64,000 bases of DNA, taken from contig CM056736.1 of the NCBI GenBank assembly GCA_029844215.1, positions 22,071,501 to 22,135,500 of the forward strand, read 5' to 3'. This document shows positions 44,882 to 57,399 of this stretch, piece after piece. The DNA comes from Przewalskia tangutica. Taxonomy: Eukaryota; Streptophyta; Magnoliopsida; Solanales; Solanaceae. Made by a program: the position numbers and the translations under genes. Position 1 is the first letter of the stretch. Each line of letters begins with the position of its first letter. The notes beneath the pieces were generated by a model. That model did no database searches. It worked only from the letters and a program-made list of their open reading frames with translations, and was not told where the DNA came from.

Positions 44882-47800
44882 AAATCAAAACTAACAAGCA
44901 GGAAAGTGGGTTACCTGGAGGTATAGGAAATAGGTGAGGGTACTTCTTCATCATGTCATCCTCTGCTTCCCACGTCACTTCCTCCCTGTTCTCGTTCCGC
45001 CATAAGACCTTGACGGAAGCCACGTCTTTCGTCCGTCGCCTAACTCGACGATCGAGTATCGCATGGGACTCTCCTCATACGATAACTCCTCCGTCACTGG
45101 ACATCATGAACCGGTGCACTTAGATGGATCTCCAATAAATTTCCGCAACATGGACACATGGAAGACTGGATGTACCTCCTCCAAATCGGACGACAGATCT
45201 AACTCATAGGCAACCCTGCCTACCCTACGGACAATCCGATACGACCCAATGTACCTTGGGCTAAGCTTCCCCTTCTTTCCAAATCTCATCACGCCCTTCA
45301 TGGGCGATACCTTTAGGAAAACCCAATCATCTATCTCAAATTCCAAGTGTCGACGCCGATGATCCGTGATACGACTTCGCCGACTCGAGCCGCTAACAAC
45401 CGCTTCTGGATAAGCTTCACCTTATCCATCGTCACGAACTAAGTCCGCCCGACTAATCGAACTTCTCCCACTCGAACCAAAATTTATCGGTGACTGCACT
45501 TCCTCTCGTATAAGGCCTCATGCGCGCCATCCGAATACCGGAATGGTAGTTGTTGTTGTAAGCAAACTCCACAAGAGGCAAATGATCCTCCCAACTACCC
45601 TCGAAATCAAAACACAAGCCCGCAAAGATATCCTCAAGTTTCGGATAGTGCGCTCGCCCGCTTGGCCTCAAGATGAACGCGTGATCGAGACTCACCTGTC
45701 CCTAATCCTTACGAAAAGACCTCCGAAGTTAGCCGAGAACCGCCTCTATCCGATATAATCGACACCGACTCCGCAGCCTCACAATCTCTCTAATATATAA
45801 TTTGCATAGTTCTCACCGAGAACGCTGCTCGATCGGAAGAAAATGGGCCGATTTCATCACCGACAATCACCCAAATGGAATCATGCTTCCTCTGAGTGGT
45901 AGGTAGCCCTGTAATAAAATCCATATTTATCACCTCCCACTTCCAAGTCGGAATATCAATAGCCTGCAATAGCCCACCGGGCTTCTGGTGCTCAATCTTA
46001 ACTCGCCGACACCGCATCGTGCTACGAACTCGCAACGTCCCTCTTTAGGCCATCCCACCAATACACGCATCTGAGGTCATGATACATCTTAGTCGACCCC
46101 AGATGAATAGAATAACGAGCACTGTGTGCCTCCCCCAGAATTTGCCGACGAAGTCCTGTCACATCGGGAACACACAACCGGCCCTCGAATCTTAGCACCC
46201 CATCAGGCGCTACCTCAAATAGACTCTTCTCCTTCCGGAGAGCTGCATCTCGGTACCGTACCAAAATCGGATCCTCATACTGTCGCCTTTCACCTCCTCG
46301 ACGATGGAAGACTCGGCAACCTCTCGAACCCGACCGTCCACTATCGAATCAACCAAACGAACCCCAAGGCTCGCTTGATGTAACTCTGACCATATCCTCT
46401 TCTGCGGTGAACATCGCATGGACTACCCATCGACCGCGACTAAGGGCATCCGCAACTACATTGGCCTTCCCCGGTGGTACGTAATATCAACATCGTAATC
46501 CTTAAGTAGCTCCAACCACCGCCTTCGCCGCAAGTTCACTCCTCGCCGGTCGAAGATGCATCGAGACTCTTGTCCGTGTAAATGTCCACATGAACTCCAT
46601 ATAAATAATGTCTCCAGATCTTCAAGGCATGAATCACTATTGCCAACTCCAAGTCATGTGTGGGATAGTTCTTCTCATGTTTCCTAAGCTGTCGAGATGC
46701 ATAAGCTATAACTCGCCGCGCCGCATCAAAGACGCACTCCAAGCCCGACACTCGACGCACACAAGAAAAACCACATATCCATCTAAGCCCTCGGAAGAGT
46801 AAGAATCGGGCGGTCGCCAACTTCTCCTTTAGCAACTGGAAACTTTCTCACAAGTATCCGTCCACGAACATACCGCTTTCCGAGTCACTTAGTCAAAGTC
46901 TTTGAGATAGAAGCAAACTTCTACAAACCTCCGATAATAACTCGTAGGCCCAAAAGTTGCGCACTCCGCTTGTAGCTGGTCCGCCAAGTCTCGATCGCTT
47001 CAATCGCCAGATCAACCCGAATACCATCGCCCCGATAACATGCCCTAAGAAAGCCACCGACGCCAACCGTAACTCGTGACTTCGAGAACTTGGCATACAA
47101 TCGCTGGTCTCGGAGGACTCTAATACCGCCTCAAATGATTCAGATGCTCCGCTGCGGCGCGAATATACCAAGATATCATCGATAAACACTATAACGAACA
47201 TATCCAAGAATGGCTCGAACACCCTATTCATCAAATCCATGAATATCACGGGCGTTGGTCAACCCGAAAGACATCACCGAACTCATAGTGCCCATACCGG
47301 GTCCCGAACGCAGCTTTGGGATATCTGTCTCTAACTCGCACTGATGATAACTGCATCGCAGTCTATCTTTGAAAAACACTTTGCACCTCGCAATCGTCAA
47401 ACAAATCGTCAATCCCGGGAGGATATCTGCTTGATAGTTACCTTGTTTAGCCGCTCAGTAATCAATACACATACGCAGCTGGCCCCATCCTTCTTCTTTA
47501 CAAATAACACCGTGCGCTCCTGTGGAGAAACACTCGCCTAATAAAGCCTTTCTCCAAAGAAATCTTTCACTGGTCCTTCAATTCCTTCAACTCGGCAGTG
47601 CCATCCTGTATGGCGGAATAGATATCGGCCGAGTGTCCGCGCCAAATCAATACAAAACTCAATCTTCTCTGAGGGATACCCTAAGCTCATCCGGGAATAC
47701 GCCCGAAACTCTCTAACGACCGAATCGATCAAGGTCCAGACTCTCACCTCGGTCGAATACTCGAACCATATGGTAGATGTACCTTTCCGCACCATCTTCC

Positions 47801-49487
47801 TAGCCTTGAGGTAAGAAATAAACTTACCCTGGCGATGCAAGATTCCCTTCCACTCGATAACCGCTCACGAAACCGCAACCGAACTAATCTCTCATACCCA
47901 CGCTGGCATAGCAAGATGCTAGCCAATCCATACCCATAATCACATCAAAGTCTGTCATATCCAACTCTATCAAGTCGGCCAGAGTCCGACGACTATCTAT
48001 AGTCACAGTGGCAACTTATACACCCGCCGCCTACCATCGAATCACCCATCGCGTAGCTACCTCAAAAGGTCTTATGGACTCGGGCTCTATCTCTATTCTA
48101 CCGCACATGAGGAGATATGTAGGACAAGGTAGAACTCGATCTATCAAAGCATATACATCACAACAAGAAACCAATAATGTACTCGTGACGATTTATCCGC
48201 GACGCCCCGGTCCCGCCGACCGACATAGCATATATGCGCGCTTCGAGGATAGCTAGAATCGAACCCCTACCACGACCTCTCGCCGCTCGCCGCCCATAGT
48301 ACTCGCCTCCGGCGTCTAACCATCAAGATGAAGATCCAAAGAATGCACCCCGCTGAACTGAATGCTCCCGCCGCTGGGCGACGACAATCCTTCTTCGATG
48401 GCCTGGCTACAAGAGTAACATGCTCGAACCCATACGGCACTTCGCCGGATGAGACCTACCGCATCGAACACACCGAGAGGTAGGTGGTCTCGACAGCGCC
48501 GGTCTCGCCTCGAAACTCAAGTCCGAGCCCGACCGCTTCCCGAATAACCTCGCTGACGTACTCTCCCGCCGAAAATCGGAAGGAGCACTATGCGCCGGGC
48601 CGGAATGTGGACCTAGTTCGCGAGGCCGCCTCGCCAAAATCGCCTCGAGCTCGCTGCCCCGCCTCTTGGCCGCCCAAATCTAGCCGATCTCGCCTCTTCT
48701 CAATCCCTTATGCGCACGCCGCATCTCCGGCAATATCCATCCTCGGCCAAGAGCCACCCCAATCACGCAAGAATCATACGACGGTCTAACCCCATCACAT
48801 ATCGATGAACCCCGCTCGCCATGTCACTACTATGGTGCGCGATATTCGCCAAGGAGTCGAACTCTGTGTCAGACTCCCGATAGTCCTCCCGCCCCGCCTC
48901 AAGGTCAAGAACCTATCTACGCGGGCCCTCCTCACCTCGTGAGGCAAGAAGTGGTCTAGGAATGCCTCCGTGAACTCCTCCCAATCTGGCCGGAAGAGCA
49001 TCCTCACCTCGACAATACCCATGACTCAAACCGCTTCAACGCAACATCGCAGAATCCCAGAAAAGCTAGTATAATGCACTCACCTCGATGCCCTAAGCGA
49101 CTGCATGGTCCGTCAGAATTGTCTGACAAACTCGCGAATCCTCCTCAAATCTCGAACCATAGAACTCGGGTGGGTGACAACCCAAGAAATCCCGAATCAG
49201 AACCGTTTGGGTCGCCGCCGCTCTGCGCCGCCGCCACTACGCGCCGGCCAAGAATCAACTGCTCTCGTACTCTGCATTGCACTCGATCGTAGGATCGGAG
49301 GCTCCGCATCGCGGTCTCGATGAGCCGCGCCCACGCCGAACTGCTGAGGTCGGGCGACGACGTGGAACTTCGCCGCACTAAACATCATCTCGTAATGACC
49401 GGGCATGTGCTCGTGACTTCTCCGCGTCCCACTAGCAAAGACCTCACCGCTTTGCTCTTCGGGCCGCGGTTGCCTTGCGCGAGGCAT
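44882..49487 (-). pseudogene. Gag-pol polyprotein of array unit 1 (frame broken)
   Basis: From high to low coordinate the minus strand shows the following order. A gag start MPRARQPRPEEQSGE (49487) leads to a capsid segment with DHFLPHEVRRARVDRFLTLR (48840-48980). Next come a zinc-knuckle region with CVRCGRSHPA (about 48440-48500) and the C-terminal protease stretch ...FDVIMGMDWLASCY (about 47900-47970). Reverse transcriptase has FVIVFIDDILVYSR (about 47165-47210), and RNase H has YPTHDLELAIVIHALKIWRHYL (46600-46670). The integrase zinc segment LGEAHSARYSIHLG...YWWDGL is at 46030-46150, and the integrase core MDFITGLPTTQRKHDSIWVIV at 45860-45930. A C-terminal WVFLKVSPMKGVMRFGKKG (45260-45330) precedes a chromodomain-type tail, placing it in the Tekay (Del) chromovirus clade. 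The frame changes many times through small indels; see findings on possible sequence error. Confidence 0.8.
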
Positions 49488-49670
49488 AATCGATACATAA
49501 AGGAAAACATCGGAGGAGGTTCAACCTATAACTCACTTATTGCACGATCTTAGAGTGAAAGAATGGAAACCAATCCTAAATATCTCGCAGCCTCCGATTA
49601 TAGATGGTGCACGCACACCGATAATCAAGACTCTACTAGACACGGCTCGGACACTTTCCGAGGACTAATC

Positions 49671-49682
49671 GCTTTATACCAC
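49671..49682 (-). promoter_or_regulatory. Primer-binding site, array unit 1
   Basis: The minus strand reads TGGTATAAAGC a few bases after LTR B, resembling the initiator-Met tRNA site TGGTATCAGAGC with a deletion and a mismatch. Confidence 0.6.
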
Positions 49683-49685
49683 TTT

Positions 49686-52440
49686 TGTCATGACCGACTC
49701 GCCGCGATCGTACTTACCGGTACCGCCGTATATGTCAGAGAATAGCAGCGGAACATACATAACACATAACTTATAAAAAGGTAAACATCACTGGCCAGCC
49801 GATAAGGCTGCCTTCCATAAAACATTCTTTAAACAAAAGTATAGCAATACAACTGGTTCTTGTAGCCCAAAACATATATGTGACCACAGACCTCTAAAGA
49901 CAACAACTGTGGCGGGACAGGGCCCCGCCATACCCCTGAATGTACAAGATACCTATAGCATCAGGGAATATCCGTACCAATAGACAAGCTTCCGGAGGAA
50001 TGGAGCTTCTGACACCGGAATAGTGATCCTAAGAACGAGGATCCTCAATCTGCTTACCCTTACCGCAGATTTAACGCACCCCTGGCGGCGGGTCGACACA
50101 ATATGTACCAAGTATGTAAAGCTGGAAAATACTATAGTAACGATATCATAAGTCTGAAGTAAGCTGGAGTCATGGAAGACAATAAAATACCCTTTTACTG
50201 TGCCTTACTAACAATGAGAGTGACAAGTATATATATATAATACTGCATAAAATAGGGGCCTTAGGATCAAAACAGGGTACCTCGCCCGTAGTATCAATAA
50301 GCACCCTACTCCCGACTATTTCACCCGCATAGGTCCTGTGGACCCGCATGAGGTATTCCTCGCATAGGCTGTACCCGCCCGCATGGGACTATTTCACCCG
50401 CATAAGCCCATAAGGACTCGCATGAGGTATTCCTCGCATCGTGGGTAGCAAGTCCACGGAACAGGTGGTATAACGATCTTGGGGACTTCCTCGGATATAC
50501 TCTTACCCCAAACAGATGGTATAACGATCTTGGGGTCAGTACTCGTGATATACTCTACACCTGGAGCAGATGGTATAACGATCTGGGGCTTGCCCCTCAG
50601 ATATACTCTTATACTGGTGATGGTATAACGATCTTGGTCCTGCCCCTCAGATATACTCTTACACTGGAGAAGGTGGTATGACGATCTTGGGACTTGCCTC
50701 GCATACTCTTACCCCGAGTAGGTGGTATAACGATCTTGGGGCTTGCCTCGATATACTCTTACCCTAGCTCAAACACACATCATATCATAATCATAAATAA
50801 GTTAAGAAAACTTATAACTTCTTATTAGTCTTGTTCATATACCCTCTCATTTTAGTTTACTTAAGGCACTTAATCATATCTTTAATAAAAGAAAACCGGG
50901 AATTTAACCCAAGTACTACATACTTCAACTCTTTTAAAATGACTCTTCTTTATACATAAAACCCTTGGGCAATTGATGCCTTAAAACCAATTTGCCTCTT
51001 CATATACTTATCTTACTTTTTAGAGTAAATCTCTTCTCATTAACCTTTTATAAAGCTAATAAACCAACTTCCCATAAAGTTGTTATATTAACCCTTCACT
51101 TTAGTAAAATTACACTTTTCCCCTAACTAAGGGACTTATACATTCTTAAAACGACACAAGTCTTTATATACTTAAAACAAGTAAGAATATCAAATCTTGT
51201 ACGTCTACCGTACTACATAGTTACATCTATTCATGCTCAAGAGATAGGAAAGCTTCACATACCTCTTTGGTCAATCCACTTGCTAAGTCCAAACTACCGC
51301 AAGTAATATGTCAACCTAAAATAACCATGATACGTTTATTAACCTCTAATCTTAATGTAGAACAATCCAAGTTCAAAGTCACTAAATTCTATGGAAAATC
51401 AGCATTTCCTTTGTTTCTACTCACTATGCTACCTTTCTCAAGGCCGAATTTATCATTCAATTGCCACATTTAAGGCTCAATCAATCCAACAATTCAAAGG
51501 GATTACACACCTAAACTTGGGTGTGTAAAATTCTGCCCCATAAGTTACAACAATTCACTTAACAATTCTAAGGTAGTTTTAGGCTACAACATGCTCATAA
51601 TCTCTTCTTAACCCATTTTTCATATCCAAACCACCCTTCAGCATGCAATGACTCTAAGAGCATTATTTACTACCACAAGTTCTTTCTTCTTAACATGCAA
51701 CACTATAAACTAAATCTAAAGGAAGAATCATTACCTTAACGCTTTAGCCAAACTTATTCCAAATGTTTTGCTAGCTTCCTGCCAAGAACACCACCACAAG
51801 CTAGCTACAAGCTTCCTTTTCTTGTTCTTAACTTTGATTTTTCCTTAGGCTTGGATTTCCTTTGGAAATGTAGAGAGAAGGATGAGCTTTTGCTTTAGAG
51901 AGAGAGAAATTGGAAGATGACCAAGTCTTGAAGACTTGGTCAATATATTGCATGCAAGAAATCGGATGGGGGACACTTGTCACCTCCCAAGGTCTTTTAA
52001 AAGAAAACTGACTTTTCCTAAGTCTTTCCGCCAAAAATCCGCCTGGCGCATGCGCTGAAACCCCGCAGCCTCTCTCGAACTTTCAGCGCGGCGCTGCAAC
52101 TCAGCGACCTCTCAAGATTTTCGCGCCGCTGCCTGCATCCGGCGCGCGCCTCGCCGCTTTGTCCGAAACACCTTTCGTCCGATCACGACCGAACTTGTAA
52201 TTCTCATAACTTTCTACTCCGACGTCCTATCGACGAACGGTTGGTTGCGTTGGAATCTAGACTCCACGAACTATGCCCTAGGTCTTTGAAACACTTAGGA
52301 ACTCTCAATGTATCGGGTCATAGCCCGCATCAAAGTTGACTAAAACCCGTCCGGAATAATCCGTCAACCTATCCTTTGAAAATTTTAAGTCTTACATGCC
52401 AGACGCCTCATACGTAGGGTCAGAACTACGGGGTATAACA
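49686..52440 (-). repeat. LTR B (middle), shared by both units
   Basis: On the minus strand it starts TGTTATACCCCGTAG (52440) and ends GGTCATGACA (49686), 2,755 bp. The GC hairpin is at 49911-49929. It acts as 5' LTR of unit 1 and 3' LTR of unit 2. Confidence 0.88.
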
Positions 52441-52455
52441 TTCTCCCCCCCCTTA
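52441..52455 (-). promoter_or_regulatory. Polypurine tract, array unit 2
   Basis: On the minus strand AAGGGGGGGGAGAA precedes LTR B. Confidence 0.75.
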
Positions 52456-52578
52456 GAAACATTCGTCCCGAATGTTCCTTCTAGGCTTACTCAAATCACA
52501 ACATCGACATAGACCCTCTTAACTATTCTTTTGCAAATAAAGAAGCTCCATGAGCCACAACATACTGAAGCGTAAATG

Positions 52579-55500
52579 CTAAATCAAAACTAACAAGCAG
52601 GAAAGTGGGTTACCTGGAGGTATAGGAAATAGGTGAGGGTACTTCTTCATCATGTCATCCTCTGCTTCCCACGTCACTTCCTCCCTGTTCTCGTTCCGCC
52701 ATAAGACCTTGACGGAAGCCACGTCTTTCGTCCGAAGTCGTCTAACCTGACGATCGAGTATCGCTATGGGACTCTCCTCATACGATAACTCCTCTGTCAC
52801 TTGGACATCATGAACCGGGTGCACTCTAGATGGATCTCCAATAAATTTCCGCAACATGGACACATGGAAGACTGGATGTACCTCCTCCAAATCGGACGAC
52901 AGATCTAACTCATAGGCAACCCTGCCTACCCTACGGACAATCCGATACGACCCAATGTACCTTGGGCTAAGCTTCCCCTTCTTTCCAAATCTCATCACGC
53001 CCTTCATGGGCGATACCTTTAGGAAAACCCAATCATATATCTCAAATTCCAAGTGTCGACGCGATGATCTCAGATACGATCACGACTCGAGCCGCTAACA
53101 ACCGCCTCCCGGATAAGCTTCACCTTATCCATCGTCACGAACTAAGTCCGCCCGACTAATCGAACTTCTCCCACGAACCAAATTATCGGTGACTCGCACT
53201 TCCTCTCGTATAAGGCCTCATAAGGCGCCATTCGAATCTTGGAATGGTAGTTGTTGTTGTAAGCAAACTCCACAAGAGGCAAATGATCCTCCCACTACCC
53301 CGAAATCAAAACACAAGCCCGCAAAGATATCCTCAAGTTTCGGATAGTCGTTCGCCCGCTCGCTTGGCTCAAGATGAAACGCGTCGAGACTCACTGTGTC
53401 CCTAATCCCTTCGAAAAGACCTCGGAAGTTAGCCGAGAACCGGCTCTCTATCTCGATATAATCGACACCGACTCCGCGCCTCACAATCTCTCTAATATAT
53501 AATCCGCATAGTTCTCACCGAGAACGTCGTTCGATCGGAAGAAAATGGTCGATTTCACATCATCGACAATCACCCAAATGGAATCATGCTTCCTCTGAGT
53601 GGTAGGTAGCCCTGTAATAAAATCCATATTTATCACCTCCCACTTCCAAGTCGGAATATCAATAGCCTGCAATAGCCCACCGGGCTTTTGGTGCTCAATC
53701 TTAACTCGCCGACAATTCGCATCGTGCCACGAACTCGCAACGCCCTCTTAGGCCATCCCACCAATACACGCATCTGAGGTCATGATACATCTTAGTCGAC
53801 CCCGGATGAATAGAATAACGAGCACTGTGTGCCTCCCCCAGAATCTGCTGACGAAGTCCTGTCACATCGGGAACACACAACCGGCCCTCGAATCTTAGCA
53901 CCCATCAGGCGCTACCTCAAATAGACTATTCTCCTTCTGGAGAGCTGCGTCTCTGCATGCACCAAAATCGGATCTCATACTGCCGCCTCTTCACCTCCTC
54001 GACGATGGAAGACTCGGCAACCTCTCGAACCCGAATTCCGTCACTATCAGAATCAACCAAACGAACCCCAAGGCTCGCTAGCTGATGTAACTCTCGGACC
54101 ATATCCCTCTTCTCTGGCTGAACATCAGACAGACTACCCATCGACCTGCGACTGGCGGCATCCGCAACTACATTGGCCTTCCCGGGTGGTACGAATATCA
54201 ACATCGTAATCCTTAAGTAGCTCCAACCACCGCCTCGCCGCAAGTTCACTCCTCCTGGTGAAGATGTACCGAGACTCTTGTGGTCTGTATAAATATCCTC
54301 ATGATCTCCATATAAATAATGTCTCCAGATCTTCAAGGCATGAATCACTGCTGCCAACTCCAAATCATGTGTGGGATAGTTCTTCTCATGCTTCCTAAGC
54401 CGCCGACGATAAGCTATAACTCGCCGCGGCCGCATCAAGACGCACTCCAAGCCCGACACTGACGCGCCACAAGAAACCACATATCCATCTAAGCCCTCCG
54501 AAGAGTAAGAATCGGGCGGTCGCCAACTTCTCCTTTAGCAATGGAAACTTTCTCACAAGTATCCGCCCATCGAACATAGCCGCTTTCCGAGTCGGCTTAG
54601 TCAAAGGTGAGATAGAAGCAAACTTCTACAAACCTCCGATAATAACTCGTAAGGCCCAAAAGTTGCGCACCTCCGCGGTGTAGCTGGTCCGCCAAGTTCG
54701 ATCGCTTCAATCTTCGCCAGATCAACCCGAATACCATCGCCCCGATAACATGCCCTAAGAAAGCCATCGACGCCAACTAACTCGCACTTCGAGAACTTGG
54801 CATACAATCGCTGGTCTCGGAGGACTCCCAATACCGCCTCAAATGACAGTATGCTCTCGCTCATGCGCGAATATACCAAGATATCATCGATAAACACTAT
54901 AACGAACATATCCAAGAATGGCACGAACACCCTATTCATCAAATCCATGAATATCGCTGGGCGTTGTCAACCCAAAGACATCACCAACTCATAGTGCCCA
55001 TACCGGTCTGAACGCATCTTTGGGATATCTGCTCTCTAACTCGCACTGATGATAACGCATCGCAGTCTATCTTTGAAAAACACTTTGCACCCGCAATCCG
55101 GTCAAACAAATCGTCAATCTCGGGAGGATATCTTCTTGATAGTTACCTTGTTTAGCCGTCAGAATCAATACACATACGCAAAGATCCCATCCTTCTTCTT
55201 TACAAATAACACCGTGCTCCCTGGAGAAACACTTACCTAATAAAGCCTTTCTCCAAAGAAATCTTTCACTGGTCCTTCAATTCCTTCAACTCGGCAAAGC
55301 ATCCTGTATGGCTAATAGATATCGGCCGAGTGTCCGCGCCAAATCAATACAAAACTCAATCTCCTCTCGAGGATACCCTAAGCTCATCCGGGAATACGTC
55401 TGAAACTCTCTAACGATCGAATCGATCAAGGTCCGGTATTTCACCGATGTCGAATACTCGAACCATATGGTAGATGTACCCTTTCCGCACCATCTTCCTA

Positions 55501-57197
55501 GCCTTGAGGTAAGAAATAAACTTACCCTCTACGATGCAAAGATTCCCTTCCACTCGATAACGCCACGAAACCGCAACCGAACTAATCTCTCATACCCACG
55601 TTGGCATAGCAAGATGCTAGCCAATCCATACTCATAATCACATAAAAGTCTGTCATATCCAACTCTATCAAGTCGGCTAGAGTCTGACGACTATCTATAG
55701 TCACAGGGCAATCCTTATACACCCGCTCAGCTACCACTGAATCACCTACTGGCGTAGCTACCTCAAAAGGTCTTATAGACTCGGGCTCATCTCTATTCTA
55801 CGGCAAGATGAGGAGATATGTAGGACAAGGTAGAACATGGATCTATCAAAGCATAGACATCTCAGCAAGAAACCAACAATGTACTGCGGATTTACATCCG
55901 CGACGCCTCGGTCTGTCGCTGACCGACATAGCATATACGCGCTCGAGGATAGCTAGAATGGAACCCCTACCACGACCGCCGCGCTCGGCCGCCCATAAGT
56001 ACCACTCGCCCGGGCGTCTAACCATCGAAGATGAAGATCCAAAGAATGCACCGTCGGCTGAACCGACGTTTCCCGCCAGGGCGACGACAATCCTTCTTCG
56101 AGATGGCCTGCTGGCCACAAGAGTAACATGCTCGAACCCATACGGCACTCGCCGGATGAGACCTACCGCATCGAACACACCGAGGTAGGTGGTCTCGATT
56201 GCGCCGTCTCGCCTCACGAAAACTCGAAGTCCCGAGCCACGACCGCCTCGAATAACCTCGCTGATCGACCTCGCCGAAATCGAGAAGGAGCACTATGTCC
56301 GGGCCGGAATGTGGACCTAGTTCGCCGAGGCCGCCCGCCAAATCGCCTGAGAGCTCGCTGCCTCGCCTCTGGCCGCCCAAATCTAGCTGATCCCGCTCTG
56401 CTCTCAATCCCTTATGCGACGCCGCATCTCCGGCAATATCCATCCTCGGCCAAGAGCCACCCCCAATCATGCAGTAATCATATGACGGTCTAACCCCATC
56501 ACATATCGATGAACCTCGCTCGCCATGTCGCCTACTATGGTGTGCGATATCCGCCAAGGAGTCGAACCTGTGTCAGACTCACGATAGTCCTCCCGTCCTG
56601 TCTCAAGGTCAAGAACCTATCTACGCGGGCCCTCCTCACCTCAGGAGGCAAGAAGTGGTCTAGGAATGCCTCCGTGAACTCCTCCCAATCTGCTGGAAGA
56701 GCATCCTCACCCCTCGACAATACCCATGACTCAAACCAGTTCAACGCAATATCGCGTAACCGGTAAAAAGCTAGTATAACAGACTCAGTCCCTGATGCCC
56801 TAAGGACCTGCATGGTCCGCTGTAATTGCCGGACAAACTCCTGCGAATCCTCCTCAAATCTCGAACCATAGAACTCGGGTGGGTGACAACCCAAGAAATC
56901 CCGAATCAGAACCGTCGGCTTGGGTTGCCGCCGCTCGCTTGGCCGCCGCCGCCACTATGCCGCAGAATCGAACTGCTCGTAATCTCAGACTGCATTCGAT
57001 CGCTGGATCGAGGCTCCGCACGCGTCTCGTGAGCCGCGTCCGCCTCGAACTTCGCTGAGGCCGGGCGACGACGTGGAACTCGCCGCACTAAACATCATCT
57101 CTGGTAATGACTGGGCATGTGCCCTCGTGACTCTCCGCGTCCCACTAGCGACCTCACCGCTTTGCTCTTCGGGCCGCGGTTGCCTTGCGCGAGGCAT
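52579..57197 (-). pseudogene. Gag-pol polyprotein of array unit 2 (frame broken)
   Basis: The domain order is the same as unit 1. Gag starts at 57197 (MPRARQPRPEEQSGE), and the capsid frame 56535-56894 includes LNWFESWVLSRGEDALPADW and DHFLPPEVRRARVDRFL. The zinc region is CVRCGRSHPA then CYSCGQQ (56018-56200), and the protease tail lies near 55600-55720. Reverse transcriptase has FVIVFIDDILVYSR (54840-54900). RNase H is at 53926-54480 (THDLELAAVIHALKIWRHYL), the integrase zinc segment at 53701-53901 and the integrase core at 53481-53672. A continuous C-terminal frame at 52579-53052 runs from WVFLKVSPMKG through a chromodomain-like SVKVLWRNENREEVTWEAED to the stop. Fewer breaks than unit 1 at the C-terminus. 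Confidence 0.8.
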
Positions 57198-57383
57198 AAT
57201 CGATACATAAAGGAAAACATCGAGAGGTTCAACCTATAACTCACTCATTGCACGATCTTAGAGTGAAAGAATGGAAACCAATCCTAAATATCCTGCACTC
57301 CTCGATTATAGATGTGGTGCACGACACACCGATAATCAAGACTCTACTAGACACGGTCTGTGGACAGTTTCCGAGGACTAACT

Positions 57384-57395
57384 GCTCTTATACCA
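57384..57395 (-). promoter_or_regulatory. Primer-binding site, array unit 2
   Basis: The minus strand reads TGGTATAAGAGC, matching the initiator-Met tRNA site TGGTATCAGAGC at 11 of 12 positions, four bases after the CA end of LTR C. Confidence 0.8.
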
Positions 57396-57399
57396 CTTT